A stretch of DNA of 40,356 bases from JAFGGG01 sp964638895. Its GTDB lineage: Bacteria > Spirochaetota > Spirochaetia > SZUA-6 > RPPD01. Of this stretch, positions 25,276-32,603 are shown piece after piece. Under the pieces are notes generated by a model. That model was not told the origin of the DNA, searched no databases, and worked only from the letters and a program-made list of their open reading frames with translations. Within the stretch, counting starts at the first letter, position 1; each line of letters opens with the position of its first letter. Location: contig CAZWYY010000038.1 of NCBI GenBank assembly GCA_964638895.1, forward strand, positions 1 through 40,356. Reading direction: 5' to 3'. The position numbers and the translations under genes are program-made.

Positions 25276-25305
25276 ATTATATATATAACTTTGTTTTTTT
25301 GTCAA
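25276..25305 (-). promoter_or_regulatory. Promoter of the HTH-PTS IIA gene
   Basis: On the minus strand, -35 TTGACA (25305-25300), an 18-bp A+T-rich spacer and -10 TATAAT (25281-25276). The leader is about 37 bases and contains a normal ribosome binding site, unlike several neighbours. Confidence 0.7.
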
Positions 25306-25334
25306 GTAACATCTTTAGGGCATATGTGTTATCC

Positions 25335-25363
25335 TTGAACGGCGCATTCCGCCGCAGTATATT
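25335..25363 (+). promoter_or_regulatory. Promoter of the methyltransferase at 25373
   Basis: -35 TTGAAC (25335-25340), 17-bp spacer, -10 TATATT (25358-25363). Nine bases separate the -10 box from the ATG, and no ribosome binding site exists. Confidence 0.65.
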
Positions 25364-25372
25364 AGACCTATC

Positions 25373-25990
25373 ATGAATCATTTTGATGACGCGGCGGCGG
25401 GCTGGGATAAAAATGCGGATCACGTAAGGCGGGTGCGCAGAATAGCCGCGGAAATTAAGAAAAGCATTCCCCTTTCCAAAACATGGTCGGCGCTTGAGTT
25501 CGGCAGCGGGACCGGCCTGTTGAGTTTTATGTTGAAATCCCGCCTGGCACATATCACCCTTATTGACACCTCCGCCGAGATGGTAAAAGCCGCGCGGCAG
25601 AAACTGGCAAAAACAAAAACAGGAAATATGTTGGTATTAAAGCTGGACTTATTGTCCAACCCACATCACGCAACCTATGATTTCATCTATGCCGTGATGA
25701 GCCTGCATCATATCGATGATATCCCGAAAATCCTGGGCATTTTCTTCTCACTGCTGGCGCCGGGCGGGTATGTCTGCGTGGCGGACCTGGTGCGGGAAGA
25801 CGGATCGTTTCACGCGCAGGTTCCGGGTTTCGGGGGGCTTCATGGTTTTAGCCAGGAGTATTTAAAAAAGCAGCTTACGGCGGCCGGGTTTACGGGCATA
25901 ACCTATAAAACCGTCTACACCGTCAAACGAACGGGTGATCACAAACACGGCGGCTATCCGCTGTTTCTGATGACGGGAAAGAAACCGTAA
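25373..25990 (+). CDS. Class I SAM-dependent methyltransferase
   Basis: A 205-residue methyltransferase. Motif I is ALEFGSGTGLLSFML, the strand-2 acid is in LIDTSAEMVKAAR, motif IV is YDFIYAVMSLHHIDD, and LLAPGGYVCVADL follows, as in the ubiE/Methyltransf_11-type group. The substrate is unknown. It diverges from the HTH-PTS IIA gene and is monocistronic: a strong terminator follows at 26101. The message is predicted to be nearly leaderless. Confidence 0.87.
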   Translation: MNHFDDAAAGWDKNADHVRRVRRIAAEIKKSIPLSKTWSALEFGSGTGLLSFMLKSRLAHITLIDTSAEMVKAARQKLAKTKTGNMLVLKLDLLSNPHHATYDFIYAVMSLHHIDDIPKILGIFFSLLAPGGYVCVADLVREDGSFHAQVPGFGGLHGFSQEYLKKQLTAAGFTGITYKTVYTVKRTGDHKHGGYPLFLMTGKKP

Positions 25991-26100
25991 AAAACCGACC
26001 GGTAAGCCCGGGGGTGAAAGCGGCATAAATATCCCGGCATCTTTTCGCCGGGCGTCGGGCTGGAAGGCCCGCGGGCGAAAAAAAGCCGTGGGAGGTCCGT

Positions 26101-26145
26101 AGGAGGGAAAAAAACCGCGGATTTTGGTCCGCGGCTTTTCCTCCT
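26101..26145. terminator. Bidirectional terminator between convergent genes
   Basis: A hairpin with CCGCGGA (26115-26121) and TCCGCGG (26128-26134) around a TTTTGG loop. An A-run lies before and a T-run after it, and AGGAGG/CCTCCT arms extend the stem. It serves the methyltransferase on the plus strand and the lipoprotein on the minus strand. Confidence 0.88.
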
Positions 26146-26171
26146 TTAATTATCATTTATTGCCGGACGTT

Positions 26172-27101
26172 CTACTGCCGGACATAGCTTCTGAACGCTA
26201 TATCCCATATCTGTTGAGCCGCCAACCAAGATGAATATCCATTTGGATAAATATCCTCTCCGCTCGCGTTCTCATACCCGCCAAGACACAGAGGGTAATC
26301 ATGTTTAATCAGAAAGGTATACTTATTACTCGAGGTCACATACACACCGGAAAATTCGAAGGTATACCAACCATCAGGATGAGCGGACTGAACAACTACC
26401 GCGCCTGATTGCCCGAGTTGCGCATCAAAGTTTCTCTCCCCGTCATATAACTCCAGGTAAATTTGGTTATCAAAGTAATTTCCCGAAGATTCATCCGCCA
26501 GGTATAAATCTATTTTGATGAGTTCTCCTGTCTTACCCGCGGTAAATACCACACTGATATCATTATATTGATTGGTATGAATATCACGAACCTCGGTCTG
26601 CGCCTGGTCAAGCTGCTCGGTGGGGTCCGGTTCCGTGTTGCCGTCGCCCGGCTGATCCGGGAATACAATCTCAACCTCTATGTCACCGTTCACAAACTGT
26701 AACTGCACCGTGGCCGTGGTGACCTGGCCGGCCAGAACCGTCACATCGATGCTGCCGGTGAATATCATATTGCTTTCCGGAAGTTCCGGGTCCGGGGCAT
26801 CATAGGCGTCAACACTTACTGTGTAGTTACCCGGCACCAGGTTCTCAAAACGCAGGCTTTCCCCGGGCAGGCCGGTAATTCCGTTGTTATAAGGAACGTC
26901 AATCCCCGTCAACACCACCACGTATGAGCCCACATCGGCCTGGGTCGCCGCCCGGCTCTGGTTCCCGGGCAAGGTGATACTCACCACACCCTTGTCCACG
27001 GGAACCTGTACGCCGTCGTTATCATTAAACTGGTTCAGCATACCGATATTACAACCGCACAGCAGCACAAGCGCCGCTATTATCGACAATAAACATTTCA
27101 T
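26172..27101 (-). CDS. Large envelope lipoprotein, unknown
   Basis: A 309-residue protein with a signal peptide and lipobox (ALVLLCGC), so lipid-anchored outside the cytoplasm. Residues about 35-160 form a beta-sandwich-like region (SITLPGNQSRAATQADVGSYVVVLTG, then GNYTVSVDAYDAP). An acidic proline-rich linker (about 160-175) leads to a second beta-rich domain with a cysteine-free DIAFRSYV end. The N-terminal half resembles surface proteins annotated as DUF4382/DUF4493-like; the identification is loose. ATG 27101 follows AAGGAGG. Confidence 0.8.
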   Translation of the reverse strand: MKCLLSIIAALVLLCGCNIGMLNQFNDNDGVQVPVDKGVVSITLPGNQSRAATQADVGSYVVVLTGIDVPYNNGITGLPGESLRFENLVPGNYTVSVDAYDAPDPELPESNMIFTGSIDVTVLAGQVTTATVQLQFVNGDIEVEIVFPDQPGDGNTEPDPTEQLDQAQTEVRDIHTNQYNDISVVFTAGKTGELIKIDLYLADESSGNYFDNQIYLELYDGERNFDAQLGQSGAVVVQSAHPDGWYTFEFSGVYVTSSNKYTFLIKHDYPLCLGGYENASGEDIYPNGYSSWLAAQQIWDIAFRSYVRQ

Positions 27102-27404
27102 AAAAATCCTCCTTAAAAGTTAGGGCAGGTCGCGCCCACATGTTTTGTATGGGTATAATACGTATATGGGGAGTTTTTTTTAATCATACTTTTATATGAA
27201 AACGGAAAAATTTGCCTTCTTGTCGGCCCGCCTCGGTCCCCCGGTCTATGCCGATATTTCCAGCCGGCACAGCAATGTTAAATTTGTACCATGTAAGAGC
27301 GAGCCAAACAGAAAAGTCTTTTATTTTAGAAAAATATTATCGGACAAATTTAAAATTACTTACCGGAGCAGCATATACCGGCAATTTTTGCTGCAGCCGG
27401 TACC
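27102..27404. other. Intergenic region between lipoprotein and galT
   Basis: The left part holds the lipoprotein's ribosome binding site and probably its promoter (a TATTAT box near 27160 on the minus strand). Short open frames around 27196-27462 have no ribosome binding site or family resemblance. Nothing else is recognised before the galT promoter. Confidence 0.5.
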
Positions 27405-27433
27405 TTTACATAGGGCCGGCCTTAACCTATACT
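27405..27433 (+). promoter_or_regulatory. Promoter of galT-galK
   Basis: -35 TTTACA (27405-27410), 17-bp spacer, -10 TATACT (27428-27433). The expected transcription start is near 27440, at the edge of a palindromic operator. Confidence 0.75.
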
Positions 27434-27438
27434 GCTTG

Positions 27439-27454
27439 ATGAACACGTGTTCAT
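27439..27454. promoter_or_regulatory. 16-bp perfect palindrome at the galT start site
   Basis: ATGAACACGTGTTCAT is its own reverse complement. It covers the expected transcription start and ends four bases before the galT ATG, so a bound regulator would repress the gal genes. The central CG and symmetry fit the LacI/GalR family, but no dedicated regulator gene is adjacent. Confidence 0.75.
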
Positions 27455-27458
27455 TGCC

Positions 27459-28499
27459 ATGAATGAATATAATCTGCATCCGCATCGCAGGCGCAATATT
27501 CTCACTGGTGAATGGGTTCTGGTTTCTCCCCATCGCACCAAAAGACCCTGGCAGGGAAAGGTGGATGAAGCTTCCGGTCCCACCGCACTAAAGTATGATC
27601 CGGACTGCTATCTCTGCCCGGGGAATACGCGTGCTTCCGGCCAAAAAAACCCCCGGTACAAAAATACCTTTGTTTTCATCAATGACTTTTCCGCTTTATA
27701 CCCGGATATGCCCGAAACCGGGAGTTCTCATCCCCTGCTTACGGCCCACAGCGAAAAAGGCATCTGCAAGGTTATCTGTTACACGCCGCGACACGATCTC
27801 ACCATGCCGCTTATGTCCGAACCCACCATCCGCGAGATTATCCGAATCTGGATCAGGGAGTATAAGGAACTCGGCAGCCGGCCCGACATCGCGTACGTGC
27901 AGATCTTCGAGAACAAGGGCAGGCGTATGGGCGCCTCCAATCCGCACCCGCACGGACAGATCTGGGCCAACCAGTCCGTGCCCGTGCTCCCGTATAAAGA
28001 AACCCAGGCGCAGGGACAGTACGCGCGGTCTACGGGCGGCTGCCTGCTCTGCGATTACCTTTCCGTGGAACTGGAAAAAAAAGAACGCATTATCCTGGAA
28101 AACCGGGATTTTGTCTGTCTGGTGCCCTTCTGGGCGGTGTGGCCTTACGAGGTGATGATCCTGCCCAAGTCACATCAGCCGGACATCACCAGTCTGTCCC
28201 CGGACCAGATTAGCGGGTTGACGTCCATACTGAAAAAAACTACCGTCCGCTACGACAACCTCTTTAACACCTCTTTCCCCTACTCCATGGGTATCCATCA
28301 GTCTCCCATAGACGGCGGACCGGATGAGGCCTGGCATTTTCATTTTCATTTTTTTCCTCCCCTCCTGCGTTCGTCCACGGTGGCGAAATTCTTTGTGGGC
28401 TATGAGATGCTGGCCATGCCGCAGCGGGACATTACCCCTGAGCAAAGCGCGGAGGTGCTGCGTGGTCTGCCCGATATCCACTACTTGCAGGAGAAATAA
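27459..28499 (+). CDS. galT: Galactose-1-phosphate uridylyltransferase
   Basis: A 346-residue HIT-superfamily enzyme that exchanges UDP between UDP-glucose and galactose-1-phosphate. The active-site histidines are in NPHPHGQIW; metal-type cysteine pairs appear as CYLCPGN and CLLCDY; HFHFHFFPPLLR near the end is also typical. I use ATG 27459, which follows the operator; GTG 27447 inside the palindrome is less likely. No ribosome binding site is seen. It is followed by galK after three bases; galE is not in the window. Confidence 0.95.
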   Translation: MNEYNLHPHRRRNILTGEWVLVSPHRTKRPWQGKVDEASGPTALKYDPDCYLCPGNTRASGQKNPRYKNTFVFINDFSALYPDMPETGSSHPLLTAHSEKGICKVICYTPRHDLTMPLMSEPTIREIIRIWIREYKELGSRPDIAYVQIFENKGRRMGASNPHPHGQIWANQSVPVLPYKETQAQGQYARSTGGCLLCDYLSVELEKKERIILENRDFVCLVPFWAVWPYEVMILPKSHQPDITSLSPDQISGLTSILKKTTVRYDNLFNTSFPYSMGIHQSPIDGGPDEAWHFHFHFFPPLLRSSTVAKFFVGYEMLAMPQRDITPEQSAEVLRGLPDIHYLQEK

Positions 28500-28502
28500 C
28501 CC

Positions 28503-29786
28503 ATGGCGTCATTAGCACGCGTACGCGAAGCGTTGAACGGGGAAAAATTATCGGGGCTACTGTCCGCCCTTTACGGTAAGGAGGAACTACCCGCACAGAA
28601 GCGGCGTTTGCTCCGGTTGTGCGATCTTATAGCCCCCCTTGCCTCCCCGGTGGATGATATGCATGTGTTCAGCGTACCAGGCAGAACCGAACTGGGCGGG
28701 AATCATACGGACCATAACCACGGCCGAGTGCTGGCCGCGGCCGTGCACCTGGACACCCTGGCAATCGCAGCCAAAGCCGTCAATGATATGGTTGAGTTAA
28801 CCTCTGAAGGCTTCCCGGACAAAATTACACTGAAACTCGACACCCTTGAACCGCGCGCAAAGGAAAAAAATACCACCGCGGCCCTTGTACGCGGCGTGGC
28901 CTCCGGCCTCAAAAAGAAGGGTTACGCCATTGGGGGCTTCAAAGGTGTTATTTCCGGCGCCGTACCCATGGGCGGGGGGTTGAGTTCATCGGCCTCCCTG
29001 GAGATCCTCTTTGTCACCATCCTGGACCACCTCTATAACGCGGGAAAGATACCCGTCATCGAGGCCGCCGGGATCGCCCAACGCGCGGAGAATGATTTTT
29101 TCGGCAAACCCTGCGGCCTGATGGATCAACTGGCCTGCGCGGGCGGGGGCATAGAAGCCATGGATTTTGCCGACCCCGCCGCGCCCCGTATCCGCACCAT
29201 CCACGCCGGGTTCAGGGAACACGGGTACATTCTCACGGTGGTGAATACGGGCGGCAGCCACGCGGACCTTACCGCCGAGTATGCCTCCATTCCGGCGGAG
29301 ATGCGCACCGTGGCCGGGGCCCTCGGAAAAAAATATTGCGCCGAGCTTTCAACTAGGTCGTTGGTAACGGCGCTGCCGGTGTTGCGTAAACAGGTGGGAG
29401 ACAGGGCGCTGCTGCGCGCTTTTCATTTTTTAGCTGAAAACCAAAGGGTTAAAATCCAGGCCGGTCTGCTCAGGGCCGGAAAAATCAATCAATACATGGA
29501 CCTGGTCAATGAATCGGGCGCATCGTCCTGGATGCTTCTGCAGAACTGCCATACTGCGTCCAACCCGCGCAGTCAGCCCATCCCCCTGGCCTTGACCATG
29601 ACCCGACTTTTTCTTATGAGAGACGGGGCCTGCCGTGTTCACGGCGGAGGGTTCGCCGGGACCATCCAGGCCTATATTCCGGAAAAAAAGTTCAAGGAGT
29701 ATACGGACTATATGGGGGCCGTGTTCGGCGGGGGGAGCGTCATCCCTCTGCGGATCCGCGGGCAGGGAGCGCTGAAAATAGTTTAG
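28503..29786 (+). CDS. galK: Galactokinase
   Basis: A 427-residue GHMP kinase that phosphorylates galactose at C1 using ATP. It has the galactokinase signature GRTELGGNHTDHNHG (about 59-73), the ATP loop PMGGGLSSSAS (about 155) and the C-terminal GHMP motif VHGGGFAGTIQAYI. ATG 28503 follows a GGAG site inside the end of galT, so the two are cotranscribed and form the lower Leloir step. The enzyme is slightly longer than the E. coli protein. A structured G+C-rich region and a terminator follow. Confidence 0.95.
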   Translation: MASLARVREALNGEKLSGLLSALYGKEELPAQKRRLLRLCDLIAPLASPVDDMHVFSVPGRTELGGNHTDHNHGRVLAAAVHLDTLAIAAKAVNDMVELTSEGFPDKITLKLDTLEPRAKEKNTTAALVRGVASGLKKKGYAIGGFKGVISGAVPMGGGLSSSASLEILFVTILDHLYNAGKIPVIEAAGIAQRAENDFFGKPCGLMDQLACAGGGIEAMDFADPAAPRIRTIHAGFREHGYILTVVNTGGSHADLTAEYASIPAEMRTVAGALGKKYCAELSTRSLVTALPVLRKQVGDRALLRAFHFLAENQRVKIQAGLLRAGKINQYMDLVNESGASSWMLLQNCHTASNPRSQPIPLALTMTRLFLMRDGACRVHGGGFAGTIQAYIPEKKFKEYTDYMGAVFGGGSVIPLRIRGQGALKIV

Positions 29787-29881
29787 GCCGCCCGCCAAGT
29801 CACGCGGTAAATCCGGCAGCTGTCCCGCGCAGTACGGGAAGCTCGGCGGTGGCCGTTAAAATTCACCAACAGCAGTAATCA

Positions 29882-29944
29882 GGCCGCGGCCCCCGTGCCG
29901 TGTGGCGGCGGCGCCACGCGGCGGCCGCCTCAGCCGCCGCGGCC
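29882..29944. repeat. G+C-rich nested inverted repeats
   Basis: The outer arms GGCCGCGGC (29882-29890) and GCCGCGGCC (29936-29944) are exact complements. Inside are a GTGGCG/CGCCAC hairpin (29902-29917) and the palindrome GGCGGCCGCC. It lies between galK and the convergent kinase gene and could form a strong branched structure. Confidence 0.6.
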
Positions 29945-29959
29945 CGAGCTTCTATATAT

Positions 29960-29991
29960 AAAAAGCCGCATGCAAGACAGGCGGTTTTTTT
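29960..29991. terminator. Terminator between galK and the histidine kinase gene
   Basis: An A-run, CCGC (29966-29969), an 11-base loop, GCGG (29981-29984) and a T-run of seven. The flanking A and T runs suit termination from both directions, although the G+C stem is short. Confidence 0.6.
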
Positions 29992-32593
29992 ATGCACCGG
30001 CGCTTTCCCTGCGTACGGGAAGCAGGATATGAAAAGCGGTACCCTTGCCGCGCTCGCTTTCAATTTTGATCTCACCCCCGTGCAGGTTGACGATCTGCCG
30101 GCAGACCGCAAGTCCCAGTCCCGTACCCTTGGCCTTGGTGGTAAAAAATGGATCAAAGATTTTCTCAACATGCTGTTTGTCGATACCCATTCCATTGTCC
30201 CTGATTACGATTCGTACCTGTATACTGTTGTTTTCCGTGCAGACCTCTATCCACCCTCCGTCCGGCGGAAGCGCGTCGCAGGAATTATTAAGTATATTGG
30301 AAAGCAGTTCCTTTAACTGCAGTTGGTCCGCCTGAATCACCATCTGCTCGGTAGGGCCGATTCTCTGCCTGATCGACAACCGCTTCTTTGTCCCGAACTG
30401 GCTTCGGCACAGGTGCACGCATTCCTCGATAACCGGGTTGAGTGGGATGTCTTCGTACTGCGGGGTTTTTATACGCGAATAAAACAGGAGGTTGTTGATG
30501 ATCTGGTCGCTTTCCTGCACCTTTTTTCGGATGTTCTCGAGATATTTTTCCAGCAGCGGATTTTGGGCCTTTTTCCCTATGTTGTAGGCTGCCATGTTTA
30601 TGGTGGCCAGCGGGTTACGCAGCTCGTGCGCTACCGTGGCGGCCAGGGTGCCTATGTCGGAAAGGCGCCTGGCCTTCTCCAACTCCAGGCGCGCGTCCAG
30701 AAGCTCCTTTGTACGCTCTTCCACCATGGTCTCTAGCGTCTTCTTGTCGCGGGCCAGAATGTCCTCAGCGGCCTTGCGCTGGGTGATGTCATGCACCATG
30801 CCCAGTGAGCGGACCACGCTGCCCGCGTCGTCACGGATATGTATGCATTTTTCATGCACAATGCGCAGCACGCCGTCCGATTTACGAATCAGGCGGTGCT
30901 CTATCTCGTAGCCTTCTCTTGAGTTTTGTACCGATTCCTTGAATACTTTGTCCAGGAAAACGCGGTCGTTCGGGTGCACCAGTTCCAGAAAAGCCTCGTA
31001 GGTAACCGTAAACTCATGGGGATCGACGCCGAAGATGCGGTAGGTTTCCGCGGACCAGGTAAGCCGGTTTTGTGTCAGGTCCAGCTCCCAGCTCCCCAGG
31101 TGCGCGATCTCCTGGGTTATCTGCAGGCGCGCCGCGCTTTCCCGCAGGTCTGCGCTGCGTTCCCTGACCAGTTCCTCCAGGTGCTCCCGGTGCTTTATCA
31201 GCTCGGCCTCGGCCTGTTTCCGCTTGGTGATGTCAATGCCCATCTCCAGGATCATGGTTGTACCGTCCGCTTCGGGAAACGGGTAATCGTAGATATCATA
31301 AATCCGCCCGTCCGGCCCGGTCCACTCCCGGTTCTGCGGCTGCTTGGTTTCCAGGACCTTATAGGTTTCACAGTCCTCGCAGGACTTGTCTCTATTGAAA
31401 AGATACTCATAACAACGCCTGCTTTGCGAATCTCCGAAGCGGTCGATGAAATATTTATTGGCAAAGGGCACGCGGTAGTCTTCGGTGAGAAGCACAACGT
31501 ACACCGGCAGGCTTTCCAGCACACTGAACAGGCGCTGGCGTTCCCTCACCACATCGAACGCTCGTTTGCGCACCCGCTCTTCCAGCTCCTCGTTGGCTTT
31601 TTTCAGCTCCTCCTCAAGGCGCTTGCGCTCGGTGATGTCCACAACCGCCACCACGCTTCCGGCAACTTTTCCGTTCACGTCGAATATGGGGGCCGCGCTG
31701 TTATTAATAACCTTTTTGGTACCGTCGAAACATCTTATACGCATCACCTGGTCAAATACCGGCTTGCCGATACCCACGACCAGGGCCGAGGCCCATTCCT
31801 CCGGCAGCACCTCCCTGCCCGAATCGACCCACCATGCCTTATATTGTTTGTAATTCATCAGGGTTTTTGCCGGCGGGCGATTCTTTCCCCAGATTTCTTC
31901 AAATACCCTGTTGGCAAGAATCGTATACCCCTCAACATCTGTGACGGCTATGCCCACCGGCGAGTTCGTTAAAATAGTTTCCAGCTTCTTACGCTCCATC
32001 TGCAGCGAAACCTCAATGTTTTTGCGCTGGAGGATCTCTAATTTGAGTCCCTTATTAATCTGCATAAGCTCCTTGTTAAGCTTCTTTATTTCCTCCTGCT
32101 TGCGTTTTTGCTGTGAGATATCAGTAAGCGCCACGCGGCAGCGTTTCTCGTACCCCTGCTCACCCCGCATTGACAGGCCTACCGCCTGGACATAGATGGA
32201 ACTGTTCTTTTTGGTATAACATTCCAGTTCAAGTTGATGCTTGGCATATGAAGAGTGAATGCTTTTTAAAAATTCCTTGAAAGACGAACGGAACCCTGGT
32301 CTAATAAAACCATCAAAGTCCCTGCCGATCAGACCCGCGCGTGAATAGTCTAAAAGCTCGGCCGCGGCCAGGTTGCATTCCAGGATACGTCCCCGGGGGT
32401 CCAGGGTGAGTATGGGCACCGGGGAAAACTCATACAACTCTGTGTATCTGCCCGACGTCTCACGGGCCTCCCGCCTGGCCGCCTCCAGTTCCCTTTCCCG
32501 AGCGTCAAACTCAACCCGCAGGATCTCAAACTCATGTTGCAGTTTCATTAATTCAAAATCGTGTGTGTTGTAAATGGGTCGGCCTTTCCCCAT
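29990..32593 (-). CDS. Multi-PAS sensor histidine kinase
   Basis: An 867-residue, apparently soluble kinase without membrane helices. After a short coiled coil come four PAS regions (about 50-165, 205-330, 365-475 and 505-625), a HisKA domain with the phosphorylated histidine in VAHELRNPLATIN, and an HATPase domain with DNGMGID and GTGLGLAVC. The third PAS region has a cysteine cluster CEDCETYK, perhaps redox- or metal-sensitive. ATG 32593 begins ten bases after the CheB-CheR stop. No receiver domain or response-regulator gene is nearby, so the target is unknown. Confidence 0.92.
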   Translation of the reverse strand: MGKGRPIYNTHDFELMKLQHEFEILRVEFDARERELEAARREARETSGRYTELYEFSPVPILTLDPRGRILECNLAAAELLDYSRAGLIGRDFDGFIRPGFRSSFKEFLKSIHSSYAKHQLELECYTKKNSSIYVQAVGLSMRGEQGYEKRCRVALTDISQQKRKQEEIKKLNKELMQINKGLKLEILQRKNIEVSLQMERKKLETILTNSPVGIAVTDVEGYTILANRVFEEIWGKNRPPAKTLMNYKQYKAWWVDSGREVLPEEWASALVVGIGKPVFDQVMRIRCFDGTKKVINNSAAPIFDVNGKVAGSVVAVVDITERKRLEEELKKANEELEERVRKRAFDVVRERQRLFSVLESLPVYVVLLTEDYRVPFANKYFIDRFGDSQSRRCYEYLFNRDKSCEDCETYKVLETKQPQNREWTGPDGRIYDIYDYPFPEADGTTMILEMGIDITKRKQAEAELIKHREHLEELVRERSADLRESAARLQITQEIAHLGSWELDLTQNRLTWSAETYRIFGVDPHEFTVTYEAFLELVHPNDRVFLDKVFKESVQNSREGYEIEHRLIRKSDGVLRIVHEKCIHIRDDAGSVVRSLGMVHDITQRKAAEDILARDKKTLETMVEERTKELLDARLELEKARRLSDIGTLAATVAHELRNPLATINMAAYNIGKKAQNPLLEKYLENIRKKVQESDQIINNLLFYSRIKTPQYEDIPLNPVIEECVHLCRSQFGTKKRLSIRQRIGPTEQMVIQADQLQLKELLSNILNNSCDALPPDGGWIEVCTENNSIQVRIVIRDNGMGIDKQHVEKIFDPFFTTKAKGTGLGLAVCRQIVNLHGGEIKIESERGKGTAFHILLPVRRESAGA

Positions 32594-32603
32594 ATGATTA
32601 CTC

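Noticed and set aside
27196..27462. A possible small protein upstream of galT
   Set aside because: There is no ribosome binding site or recognisable pattern, and the galT promoter and operator lie inside it.
30926..31972. A long plus-strand open frame of 348 codons
   Set aside because: It lies opposite the PAS kinase gene, shows no family motif or ribosome binding site, and is the usual shadow of a G+C-biased gene.
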